From Mangifera indica (taxonomy: Eukaryota > Streptophyta > Magnoliopsida > Sapindales > Anacardiaceae): a stretch of DNA of 64,000 nt. The notes beneath the pieces were generated by a model that did not search any database, had not been told where the DNA came from, and saw only the letters and a list, made by a program, of their open reading frames with translations. Each line of letters begins with the position of its first letter. Position 1 is the stretch's first letter. Both the position numbers and the translations under genes were made by a program. Location of the stretch: positions 6,867,463 to 6,931,462 of the forward strand of contig NC_058137.1 of NCBI RefSeq assembly GCF_011075055.1, in the 5' to 3' direction. Below, piece by piece: positions 1 through 12,600 of this stretch.

Positions 1-862
1 CTGACCCATGCATGTATGCCTTAGGATTCTCGCAATCTTTTTTAAACTATAACCACCACAACTATTTTAACTGTTAGTGATATAATGACATTTAAGAACT
101 CCTCATGTTGAATATATTCAATAGTTTTAATTTAATCAAAACTAAGTATTGGCATAGCAACAAGACAGGCTAGGTTGTGTTTAATTTGGCATGGTTTGTC
201 ATGTCAAGGCTTGTCAAAAGATGAGTCTACCTCAACACTAAAGCCTAAGGCATAACTTATAGCCCTCTAGATTATGTTTTCATAAGCTTTTTGGATTGTC
301 AAAAAATAAATTTTCTACTTTTTTAATTTTTTATCATTTTTTAATATTTTACCGACCATGTTAGCTAGATTCATGGACCTTCCTTGTAGGCCTTGCATAG
401 CCCACCTTAAAAGTAGGTCTTAGCATGACCTACAATTTTGCAAGTCAACCCTCCTAAGGTGCCTTTTTTAAGCTCCGGATATGTTGGCTTGGGGTAGCAC
501 TACCCATTGCCAAGTCTAACCAAGCACAAACCATCGAGGTGTTTGTATTTTTTTCTATGTTATACTTAGTTTTCCTTTTCTCTTGATTGTCATCTAGAAT
601 AATCACTGATATCTCTAGCTGTAAGGACATTATATGTAATGTGTGCTAAACATGATTTTAAAACATGTGAAAGTATTTATAAAACATTTTCTAAATTTTT
701 TTTTTTACCTGCTATATTAATTGAACTAGGCCCAAACATGGATTTGGCACATGTTTCATGTGAGTAGAATAAGCTCTCATAATTTTCTTTTCAATGTACA
801 CAAAACAAGAGTGAACAACCATAACACCCTACTATGAGTGTACCCTATTGTGGGCGTATACT
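1..862. repeat. Left copy of a spacer repeat (direct repeat of 16001-17054)
   Basis: This stretch matches 16001-17054 in the same orientation, beginning at the first base of the window, so the match probably continues to the left. Shared blocks include TTAATTTGGCATGGT near 180, the run of GCCCACCTTAAAA-type text near 400, and TAGAATAAGCTCTCATAATT near 766. The right copy is longer, mainly through an extra segment of roughly 190 bases at about 16525-16725. The inner part has short inverted words around 'gcccacctt' and 'ccattgccaagtc', like decayed hAT-type elements. No coding frame is supported. Confidence 0.75.
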
Positions 863-2533
863 CTGTATCATTTTTCTTTTATCCTATTTTGTTTCATCTC
901 TGGTCCATTTATGGTGGCAATATTTTCTGTTATAACCACTTTTAGATCGAAACTTATTTCATGCAGGACTTCATCTGCATCCATGATAACTACTACTAAT
1001 AGTTGCACTCACTTTAGGGAACAACGCAGTGCTAATGGGGCTTGTCAGATAATTTCTTAATAACAATTCATTGTTTCGCTGAACCACCAGCAAACAAGAT
1101 ATTAATTTAGAATATTTTTTAAAATTTTTTTCCTTATATTATTGCTACATAAGCATATTTGAGGAATGAAATATAGAGAAAGTTTTCTCTAACATGTTTT
1201 CTTAGGTTATTTTTTCCCACTTAATCTGATCTGGAGACTATTCTGAACATTGCAGAGTTATATTCGCTTATAATTTAAAATATTGTAAGCATAAATGAGT
1301 CCATTCATATTGTGTCGTTGTCAGTGTCATTGACTTTTGATAATCAAATATTTCTTTCATATTTCTCCATAATTCTAGTGGATTCTACTCGTAATCCTTT
1401 GTGGATGTGGTGACGAAGGAAAAGAGTAGCCTTAGATTTATCTTGATGAGATGCATTATTTTCTTCTTTTATTGTTTCTCTAAGACTTATAGATTATAAA
1501 TGGAGAACGTGTCTATACCCATTCAGTGTAATTTTCTCCATCCAACCGAAAGACAACATATTAAAGTTTTATAAGATTTGTCGTTTTCACTAACTGTAGA
1601 TTAATGAAAGTAATAAAAATTAGTGATATGATGAAGAAAAATATGTTAGAACTTCAGGTTCATATTTATCTTATATTCACAAAACTTCTGATTTTATAAT
1701 TAACATTTAGAATATTATAGTATATAAAACTTAAATAATAGTTCATACTTTTCATAATTTATGCAAACTTTAGATTGCAAATAATATATAGTTATAATAA
1801 ATATTTTAATGAAACTTGGAACTTCAAGCCCTTATATATATATTCTCACGATTTTATAAACTTCAGGTTATAAATCGAATATAATTACTATAATATAAAT
1901 AAATATTCTAATAATATTTAAAACTTCAGGTTCATATTCATAATTTTGTAAACTTCATATTACAAATAATATTTAAAATGTCAGGTCCAGATTCATGATT
2001 TTATAAACTTCAGATTGCAAATTATAGACAAGTACAAGTGAAAAATTATAAAGAAAAATAGCAGTAATTAAAATATTAATAGTTTATATTTTGTAAATAA
2101 GATAATATCATAATTAGGATAACCATATATGTAACGTATAAACAAAATAATAATATAATTAAAAGATTACTAATATTATAATATACATAAACGAATCATA
2201 CTAATAATGTGTTATAAAATAATAAAAAGTGCAGAGAAAGATGATCCTTAAAATAAAGGAAGACACTTATGAGAGGAGAAGAATTACAGAGTGAAGTGAA
2301 TTACAAAAGGTGAAGGTAGTGTCTCTTACAGGAAAGAGAATGGGTATTTATAGTGCTCAAATTTTGTCTTTACTGCATTAGTTGCTTGCGCAAAGATTAA
2401 AAACTCAATCTCTTTTTACTCTTTTTCCACTTCATGCGCCTGCAATTATAAATGCATTCTCACAACATTATTTGACTTGACTAGGTGAAAAGTCACCTGG
2501 ACATGTAACAAGACATTCATAATATCAATGTGC
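863..2533. other. AT-rich spacer with a degenerate tandem repeat
   Basis: No gene is seen. Between about 1650 and 2035 a phrase close to AAACTTCAGGTTCATATTCA followed by TTTTGTAAACTTCAGATTGC recurs several times with irregular spacing of roughly 60-100 bases. This looks like an old, diverged tandem repeat. The rest is AT-rich sequence with short chance frames. Confidence 0.5.
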
Positions 2534-2542
2534 TTAAATTTA

Positions 2543-3308
2543 GGCCAAAAGACTTCTTCCCACCCAAGGTTTAGTGTATTCCCAATTTCGCACTAATGAA
2601 ATTTCAAAAGCTTAAATATTCACCCTTCATCGATTTCTATTAAAATTTTCAGTTAAATATAATAATAAAATTATTATTTTAATAATATTATTAAAAAATA
2701 TATAATTTATTATATTTTTTTTATGAGGTTTTAAAAACTAACAATATCACATCTGTTTAAAGTTTTACATTTTTAAAAAATCACATTTTCTTGTCTAAAC
2801 TTAGGTTTTTTTTTCTTCATCTCTTTAGCTGTCATCTCTATCTCCAACGACCTTTTCTTTTCATCCTAAAGCATCATCCTCTCTCTCTATTATTTCGAGG
2901 TCTTAGTCTAAATTTGACGAATCCAAATGATTCGTTTGAACACATCATTATCGTCTAGATTCATCAAATCTAAACAAAGACTTTAGAATAATAGAGAGAG
3001 ATAAACGATTTAGGATGGAAAAAAGAGATCATTGGAGACAAAGATGGTAGCCGAAAAGATGAAGAATAAAAACCCTAGGTTTGGAGGAAAAATATGAGTT
3101 TTCAAAACTAAAAAACTTTAAGTAGAGGTGAAAATGTTATTTTTTAAAACTTAAGGGGATAATAGTAAATTATATATTTTTATATTATTTTAAAATAACA
3201 GTTTTACTCTTACATCTATCTAAGAATTATAACAAAAATTAGATGACGAGTGAGTATTTAGGTTTTTGAAACTTCACATGTGGAAGTTTGGGAATAAGTC
3301 TTTTGGCC
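2543..3308. mobile_element. Mutator-like foldback MITE, copy A
   Basis: The element begins GGCCAAAAGACTTCTTCCCA and ends with the near-perfect inverse of that sequence (one mismatch in 20). It is flanked on both sides by the 9-bp direct repeat TTAAATTTA (2534-2542 and 3309-3317). The two halves are largely inverted copies of each other: arms with CTCTCTCTATTATT on the left and AATAATAGAGAGAG on the right meet at a hairpin near 2940. Target duplications of 9 bp are the hallmark of Mutator-like elements. There is no transposase frame, so it is non-autonomous. Related copies lie at 5406-6152, 20340-21161 and, more decayed, near 42832 and 46534. Confidence 0.82.
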
Positions 3309-3317
3309 TTAAATTTA

Positions 3318-5382
3318 TAATGCCAACAAATACAATTTACCATTATTCACTTTTAACCCAAGGAAAATTAATGCTTGAGTTGAACTGATAATATTAACAG
3401 ATTAGGGAATAAGATAATATTAAAAGACTAAATCTTGAAGCTTGAGTTGATCTAATCCTCTAGCTTTGAACAATAATCTTTAAATTAATGCTTGTCATTC
3501 TCTTCCTTCGATGCCCATTGTACTAGAAATGACCAATCCAATTTTCCATCTCAAATCTTCAAAGGATTTTACAAGATTTTCCAATTTACATATAAAGCAA
3601 CATGGAAGGAGACTCTTCGACATACAAAGATAGAGTTCTATGACAAGACACCTCAGAAGTAAAAGATCCAATATTTGAAATATCACCGTATAATGACAAC
3701 TTAGAGATTTCATATTACTTTACTTCAAAGCTCTAATATAATTTGAGTGACAATGATGATGATCGTGATGATCAGATTGCTAATAATAAAATTAGAGAAG
3801 AGTAATTACTACCTCAAATACAACAATTTCAATGGATACAAACATTGCATGGTATGCCTTACCAGTAATAAGTTTAGTAACTACATGTCGTTTACCTTCT
3901 TTTACATTATTAGGTTGTGGGTGACATGTCGTTGAAGCAAAAAGTGTATATATGTCATGCCATATTACCAGAAATAACGTTATGGCTATGGGATGAGATT
4001 TAAATAAACCTCATAGGCTTGATGAATTAATACCTGTGGTGTGGTTTTGGGACATGGGATCAGAACTATCATTTTGTCTGGTTGGAAAAATTATGAAGGA
4101 TGAAGAGACGATTAACCTTCGCCAAAATAAAGTAGCACCCCTAAGTCACCAGCAACCTTCAACATCACCTCTAAATCGCTCGACTACCTCTTGCCACCTC
4201 CTTCTAAGGCTTTGGCGCCTTAAACTTCTGCTTCTAGTTAATGTGTGCATAGATTAGTTTGGTATTATTTAAAATATTTTTTAAATTAAACTAAAAAAAA
4301 AAACGATTTAAAAAATTTTCAAATCAAACTGAACTATTTTAATTTTAAATCAAAACAAATTAAACTATAAAAATACAATTTTGTTCAATTTATGTATATT
4401 TGTACATGAAAAAGATTACTAAATGAAAATTATATCACAAATTATATGTATATACCTATTTTAAAAAAATATGGTTTACAATTTGATTTGATCTAGAAAT
4501 CATCTGAACCACAACCTAAATCGTAAACTGATTTTCTAAAATTTTTCAATTTAAACCAAATTAAATTATGATTTGAACTGAATTACGCACACCTAGCATG
4601 GGCAGTAAATGTATGAAAATGTTTTGAAATCCTTTTGTTAGCTTTGAATATCCAAGAAAAATGACTTTGGGTCAAATTTTTAAAATTTTCTCTTGTATAA
4701 ATAAATCATTTATTTTAAAAATCAATTATATGCTTGCAAGACCTAGTCTTCTATATTATATCCAATTATTTTCATGCAATACGGTAAAACATATATCTTC
4801 GTAGGATGTACTCTCTACAACTATATTATACACATTTTCATCTTTATTTTCTACAAAGAGTGGTATTCTATCATTCATTTTTTTTATATTGCAAATATTA
4901 TGCTTAAAATAACTCTAAGTCTTTTATCATATAATTCACTTATATTAAAAAGATTACATTTACGACTATCAATTAAGAGGATAATTTTAATAATAATATA
5001 AAAATTATTATAAACATCTCTTATGATAATAATTTTACCCTGAGTGTCGTCTTCATGTCTTCCATCCTTTTTGATTAATCTTGAAAATTTGGAAATATCT
5101 TCGTTTATGTGTCTTAAACAAGTATTATTAAGATATTATTTATTCTTTTTTCATTATTTTTTTCCAGGGGTTTTAAGATTAATTTGTGGCCTTGCGATTA
5201 CCTAATCTCTCACAGGGTATAAATTAACCCCATATTCAATAGAAAGAATATTTTTTTTATTATTTTTTTCTACCCATTGACGAGGAATCAAACAAAGGGG
5301 GAGATGAGACAACAATGCAACAGCAAATTGACTTGAAGAAGAAGAATCAATTAATAAATTTACTAAAAGGGTAAAATATTGA
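3318..5382. other. Spacer, no gene seen
   Basis: The segment at about 3395-3590 matches 20260-20339 joined to 21171-21262. It therefore keeps the uninterrupted form of the site where element copy C is inserted in the right-hand spacer; the empty site TTAAATTAA is at 3480-3488. The remainder is AT-rich. The short frames around 3747, 4036 and 4774 show no similarity I recognise and no splice context. Confidence 0.5.
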
Positions 5383-5405
5383 TAATATCAATGTGCTTAA
5401 ATTTA

Positions 5406-6152
5406 GGCTAAAAGATTTATTCCTACTCAAGGTTTAGTGTATTCCTAATTTTCTATTTGTAAAACCTAAATATTTACTTATCATCCAATTTCTATTAAAA
5501 TTCTCAGTTAAATTTGAGGATAAAATTGTTATTTTAATAATAATATTAAAAAATATATAATTTATTATATTTTTATCAAGTTTTAAAAATTAACAACTTT
5601 ACCCCTACCTAAAGTTTTTCATTTTTAAAAAGTCACATTTTACCTCCTAAACTTGGGTTTTTTTTCACCTCTTTGGTCGTCATCTCTATCTCTAGCGACC
5701 TTCTTTTTTCACCCTAAACTGTCGTCGTCTCTCTCTATTATTCTGAGATCTTAGTCTGAATTCGATGAATCCAAACGATTTGTTTGAACATGTCATCATC
5801 GTCTAGATTCATCAAATCCAGACGAAGGCCTCAGAATAATAGACAGAGATGATAATGGTTTAAAATGGAAAGAGAGGGTCATAGGAGACAAAGATGGTAG
5901 CCAAAAAGATGAAGAATAAAAACCCTAGGTTTGGGGGAGAAATGTGTTTTTCAAAATTGAAAAACTTTAGGTAAGGGTGAAATTGTTTTTTTTTTTAAAC
6001 TTGGGGGATAATAACAAATTATATATATATTTTTTAATTATATTTAAAATAATGGTTTTACCCTTACATCTAACTGAAAATTATAACAAAAATTAGATGA
6101 CGGTTGAGTATTTAGGTTTTTGAAACTTCACAGGTGAAAGTTTGAAAATGCT
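5406..6152. mobile_element. Mutator-like foldback MITE, copy B (carried by a local duplication)
   Basis: This is the same element as copy A, with the left end mutated to GGCTAAAAGATTTATTCC. The flanks are shared too: AATATCAATGTGCTTAAATTTA-type text lies before both copies, and ACAAATACAATTTACCATTA lies after both. So 5383-6213 and about 2520-3370 are a duplicated segment that already contained the element, not two insertions. The right terminus has decayed (the GTCTTTTGGCC end is lost), so its coordinate is approximate. Confidence 0.7.
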
Positions 6153-6608
6153 TTAAACCTTGGGTATAATGCCGACAAATACAATTTACCATTATTCACT
6201 TTTAACCCAAGTAAAATTGACACATATGTAACATCACATGAGCCAGTATATCCAATTTTGGGACCCTTTTCAAGTATGTGAAGTCAATTGTACTGAATGC
6301 CCCATCCCCTATTTGCCTCCTTCTTTTAATTAGAATATTAAATTCCATTAGGTATAATAATTTATCAATTGATTATCTGATACTTCTTATAGTAAACATA
6401 TCAGGGTATTTCATCCGATCTTACCAACACCTGTCATGATTTTGTGATTGATGGTATGGTATGGACCCCACAAAAATATTAAATTGATTTTCCAATGAAG
6501 TTAAAAATGTCCACGTCCAGAGCATCGGCCGGCCACCTTATAAGGGAAAAACTATGCCGTTTGTCACAATTGGACTTTTACATTGTCCATATCATACAGT
6601 AAGCATAG

Positions 6609-6616
6609 TATATATT
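6609..6616 (+). promoter_or_regulatory. Candidate TATA box of the alpha-mannosidase gene
   Basis: TATATATT followed by AAGAGG lies 47 bases upstream of the chosen ATG at 6663. Transcription would start near 6640 and give a very short 5' leader. The spacer from 6214 to here shows no gene. Confidence 0.4.
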
Positions 6617-6662
6617 AAGAGGCTGCAACAACCATGCGAACAAATCTTAAGTTTGTGTAAAA

Positions 6663-9600
6663 ATGGTGGAACTTGGCTTAGCTTCAGTTTTGGTGTGTGC
6701 CTTGTGCCTGTTATTGAGAGTTGATGGCGGATATGTTAAGTACAACACAGGAGCTGGCGTTGTACCAGGCAAACTCAATGTTCATCTGGTTGCGCATTCG
6801 CATGATGATGTTGGATGGTTGAAGACTATTGATCAGTACTTTGTTGGATCCAATAACAGCATTCAGGTTCTTATTGTTACTGTTTCATTTCCGAATTTCA
6901 TGTGATTTGTTATTCTGAAAATGTTGTTTTTGTGCAGGGCGCTTGTGTCGAGAATGTGCTGGACTCGGTTGTGGTAGCCTTGCTTCGAGATCCAAACAGG
7001 AAATTTGTTTTCGCTGAAATGGTATTTTTTGTTGATTCTTTCATTAATGATGGAAAATTATGAATGTCTGTCATATCCAATTCCAAATCAGTCTGTCTTA
7101 GAGAAATTAAGAAACATTTATCAACTGATGCTTTTCTTTTGTTAGTTTTCGATGGCTTGATTTCAGATTAAACAATTTAATTTGATATGAACTATAGGCT
7201 TTTTTTTATCGATGGTGGGTATATCAAAGTCCAGAAATACAAGAAGACGTGAGAAAACTTGTAGATGGCGGCCAATTGGAATTCGTGTATGCAAGTTATT
7301 AGCAGCTAGTAGTTTTGCGTTTAATTTTGAATGAATGAAAAATCTATTTTACCTATCTGCAGAAATGGTGGTTGGTGTATGCATGACGAAGCAACAACCC
7401 ATTATATAGACATGATTGACCAAACAACACTTGGTCATCGTTTTATAAAAGAACAGTTTAACTACACTCCTCGTGCTGGATGGCAAATCGATCCCTTTGG
7501 ACATTCTGCTGTGCAAGCTTACCTACTTGGAGATGAAGTACATAATTTTATTTATGATCTCTGTTTTCTCAATTTCACAGCAAAATTTTCTGCGGAGTAT
7601 AATTGAACGCTTCGTTGTCACTCTGTAATTAGTGGTTCTGCCAAATGGGATATGCGTTAATGAACTAAAATTTATGTGACAGGTGGGGTTTGATTCTGTG
7701 CATTTTGCAAGAATTGATTATCAAGACAGAGCAAAGCGCAAGGCTGACAAATCTCTTGAAGTTATATGGCAAGGTTCCAAGACTTTTGGCTCTTCATCTC
7801 AGGTCCCAAACTGCAAATTTGCTTTGCCACTACTTTTTTTAAAAAGAAATGCCGTGTTCACTTGTTAATTGTCTCTTATTCTCCACAGATTTTTACCAAT
7901 GCCTTTCCGGTTCATTACAGTCCTCCCGTTGGTTTCCATTTTGAAGTAGATGATGATTTTGTGCCTCTCCAGGTTCTAATGATCAACAAAAGAACTCTGC
8001 CTAAATATTATCAGATCATGTTTTTTTTTAGTGTCTCCTTACCTGTCACGTGTTATGACTGCAGGATAATCCCCTACTGGAGGACTACAATGTTGATGGA
8101 CGTGTTAATGAGTTTATTGAGGCTGCTTTAAGCCAAGTAAATCATTCTTCCTCATCTTTGTTTTCGTTGTCTCTCGCCAGTGGGCTTTGCATATTCACAT
8201 TGCTTTTGAGAATTCACCACACTAAATATCTTCTTGTACAAGTTAACAGAAATATTTAAGCATGTTAACAATAAGCACTTGTTTCCTCATGATGTATAGG
8301 CAAATGTGACCCTGGAAAACAATGTTATGTGGACAATGGGTGATGATTTCCAATACCAATATGCTGAGTCTTGGTTTAAGCAAATGGACAAATTCATTAA
8401 CTATGTGAATAAGGTAGAGTTTGCTTGAAAATTGTTTATAAACTAGCATTCAAAGTTTCAGCATGCTAGCACTTCTTTTATTTTACAAAAAGAAAAAGAA
8501 AAACAATAGTTGATGCTTGTTAATGGTGCGTTGCAAACTTCACTATGTGTACTTTGCTGTGCACAAATTATGATAGCTCTTGCAATGAGACTCTTCCCCA
8601 GAACTCTCTGTTGTTTATGTTCCTTATATTCTACTGTCACCTAATTAGCATTGTAAACAGGCTTTTGAATGTAACTTGTTTCTCTTGTTCTGCCTTCCTG
8701 TTCTCTTTTTTGTTTTTGTTTTTCCTTTTCTTGGGAAAATAGTTTCATACCATATAAATATATCTCTTTACTGTGTAATTACTTAAAATGAGATGCAGTT
8801 TGTTAGGATGGCCATTGAGCTTTGTTAACATCTACAGAAAAAAGCTTTTTGAAAGAAAGGGAAAAAAATCCCCTCCTATTTCTGGTGTCCATTATATATT
8901 AATTAGTTTAGATTTTATTTTAAGTGCACTCATATTAGTTTTTAATCTTCCCAGGATGGCCGAGTTAATGCATTATATTCTACACCATCTCTCTATACCA
9001 TTGCAAAGAATGCAGCAAATGCATCATGGCCACTAAAAACTGATGATTACCTGCCGTAAGTATCACTAGTGCTGCCTGTTCTCCTTTCCTTCAGTTGAAG
9101 AAGCACTGCTTTGCAGAACTATTCTATTTTAATTATTTGTTTGTTAATAATCGTTGGCAGATACGCAGATGAAATAAATGCTTACTGGACAGGGTTCTTT
9201 ACTAGTCGGCCCGCCTTTAAGCGATATGTGCGGGCATTGAGTGGATATTATTTGGTATGCAAATCAACATAAGATAGGGGGGAACTTTTTCTTTCTTTTA
9301 TGTAATCTAGTTTCATTTGATAATCAGGATGCAGAGTCTAATGTGCCCACCTTGAAGTCAGATTCCTATATCATTTCTTATTTTCTATGTTTTTAGTCCT
9401 TTGATCATGATATTGATCAAGTGAAACCAGCTTTTATCATCAATCGTGTCACCTTTGATTGACTTAGAACCAAGTCATGGCGCATCATCATAAATTACAA
9501 AGTCTTCAAATAAAATGTTTTGACGTTCATAAAAATTGGCTCTGTGAAAGCTAGCCAGAGTTTCCTCATCAATTTAAGACTTCTGCAAAGAACTTGAAAA

Positions 9601-12600
9601 CATGTTCCAAATCTTTGTGAATAGGCAGCAAGACAGCTTGAATTCTTGGTTGGGAGGAGACCATCTGGGCCCAATACCCACTCTCTCGGAGATGCTTTAG
9701 GAGTTGCTCAGCACCATGATGCTGTCACTGGCACTGCTAAACAACATACAACAGATGACTATGCTAAACGCCTATTTATTGGAGCCTCTGAGGTGGGCTT
9801 CTATACTTCCCTGTCTTCATTGTTTTTTATTTCCCCATGGTTCCTCATGTGTACCAAACTTATCTTTTCCAATGCTATTATTTTGTCCAGTCAGAAGCAG
9901 TTGTGAGCTCTGCTCTATCATGCCTAACTGGTTCTGGATCAAGCGATCAATGCGCAAAGCCTCAAACAACATTTAGCCAGGTGGGGTTTGAATGCCTAGA
10001 TAAAGTGAGACATTTCCGAACATAAATTTACTTGAGAAGTTGTAAATTTATTTTTGTTTTCTTTTTTCTCATCTTTGTTAAACGTTTATATTCACACCAT
10101 CAAAGTTACTCTTGTCCTAATTCTATTGCTATCCTTCCCCTATTTCCTTTCCAAATTTTGGACAGTGTCCATTGCTAAATATCAGTTACTGCCCTCCAAC
10201 AGAGGAAGACATTTCAAATGGAACAAATTTGGTAATCTTAATGTGTCTTTTTTTTTTTTTTCCTCATCAATAACGCATTACTGGAATATCCATTTATTTC
10301 TTATAAATGGTTATTTGCAGGTTGTAGTGGCTTACAATCCAGTTGGATGGAACCGCACTGACATTATAAGGATACCAGTAAGTGTAATTTTTGTGCTTTA
10401 ACTATGATTACAATTGAGAACATTCTAAATATAAGACACTTTGAACTTCATCTTTAGTTTTCTTCTCTAACTTCCAATTTACATGCAAACAAGTTGTACG
10501 ATATTTGCCTTTAATATGATTCGCAAATGCAATATCTTCCAGGTTAATTACAATAATCTGGTTGTAAAAGACTCATCTGGCAATGTTATTGATGCCCAAT
10601 ATGTACCTATGGATGGTGTTACAATCAACTTAAGGAAATTCTATACTGAGGCCTACTTAGGAAATTCATCGAATCAAGTCCCTAAATACTGGCTACTCTT
10701 TCAATTATCTTTGCCTCCGTTAGGTTGGAACACTTATTTTATTTCCAACGCAGCTGGTACAGGTAAGGAAAAAGGCATAAAATAGTGTAAATATATTTCT
10801 ACATATTGATTCTTCTCTGTTAAGGGCTTATATCTTGTGTTCTGTAACGATACAGTAGAAAGAGGACTGGAAGATCTCACTGCAATGGACAATCCACAGA
10901 ATGATACCATTGAAGTTGGACCTGGAAATTTGAAGATGTACTTCTCCAATACCACTGGACAACTTAAACGAATGCATAATTTGAGAACAGGCGTAAGTAG
11001 GCATTTTAATATGAGATTTCCTCTTGATTTTAGATTATATATAATTATGATAATCTACTCATAATTTTTTATGAAAACAAAAGTGAGGAGAAGGAACCCT
11101 AGTTCCACAGACATAGGTTGAATTGCATTCATTCAGATATGCATATTTTTGTGAAAAGATCACCAATAAATTATTGTTGCACTTATTTTTTTTTCCAGGC
11201 TGAGGTCGCTTTGCAACAGAGCTTTCTGTGGTATGGTTCAAGTACAGATCCTCAAGTAAGCAAATATTGAGTCTTATGGTTAGTTTATCTAAACTTAATT
11301 ATTCTTCCACTTGCTGACATTACATTTACATATATTCTCTTCAGCAAGCTTCCGGTGCCTACATTTTTCGGCCCAATGGCGCCCCATCAACTATAGTTTC
11401 TAGATCAGTATGAACTTCTGCTTTCTATTGTCTCTTTTCATTCATATCATTAAACGAAACTAGCAATCCATTAATAAAAAGAGTAAATTTTAAGAGTAAA
11501 ATTAGCAGATGTAAAGGTCTAACCTAGTGATAAATGACCAAGTACTAACATTTGATCTCTCCTATACAATTTTGCAATTTATTTATTCCAACTTTTTGTT
11601 TGATATGTAGGTTCAAATGCAAGTTGTTCGTGGACCACTGGTAGATGAAGTTCATCAAAATTTTAGTTCATGGATCCACCAGGTTACCAATGTTTTTATT
11701 GTTTTAGTTCATTTGCTGCAGTTCATTTTGAGTTACAAGAGCCTGAAAAATGCTTGCTATTTTGCTCTAAAATGTTCCTTATCTTCTCCTTGCACAAAGG
11801 AACTATTTTCTCACCATACCCAGCACTAGTAATGATTTATAACCCAAGTTTTGTATATGGACCGGATGTTGAATCATTGAAAGGGTTAGTCCGGATCAAT
11901 CGGTGGTCTGACCAATGGCTTGATTGGTAAACTATTTACAGGAGAGAGTATACCATTTGTTTTATTTATCGGTTGAACTCATATATATTTAAGAGTTATT
12001 TTGTCATTTTTAATATTTATAGAGACCAAAGTTATATTTTTCCTTAAGTGTGTAAAATTCATGCCGAAAAGCACTTATTATACAATTATTTCTTTTTGTT
12101 GTCAAATCTTTTTAACAAATAAATTATCATTTTCATCTTCTCTCGGTCTCAATCTCCTTATTTTTGTTGTCAATTTCATCATTTTTTTAGCAACGATTTT
12201 ATAATTTGATTAATTTCTAATGTTGATCTCATAATTTTTGATAACTTACTCCCATCGTAAAATTGATATTTCACTCACAAATTAACGTAAGTTTTTCAAT
12301 TGAAATATGAATTAACACAGTCCAATAAGTAAAGTCATTTGAACATTATTTAGCGTTATCGTTATCGATTGATATCACTCAAACAGTTTATATTAACCTA
12401 TACAATTCAAGGTTTAAAATGCCGCTAATAACTAAAATAAATAAATATAATTATTAGAGAATATGTACATATATATATATATAGAGAGAGAGAGAGAGGC
12501 TTTTTCTGGGTCATCTTAGCGTTTGGGCTGGAATATTTTAGCCTGTCAAGGCATATTTGATCTCATGGGCTTCAATTGGGCAAATTCAAATGTCTCTGCT

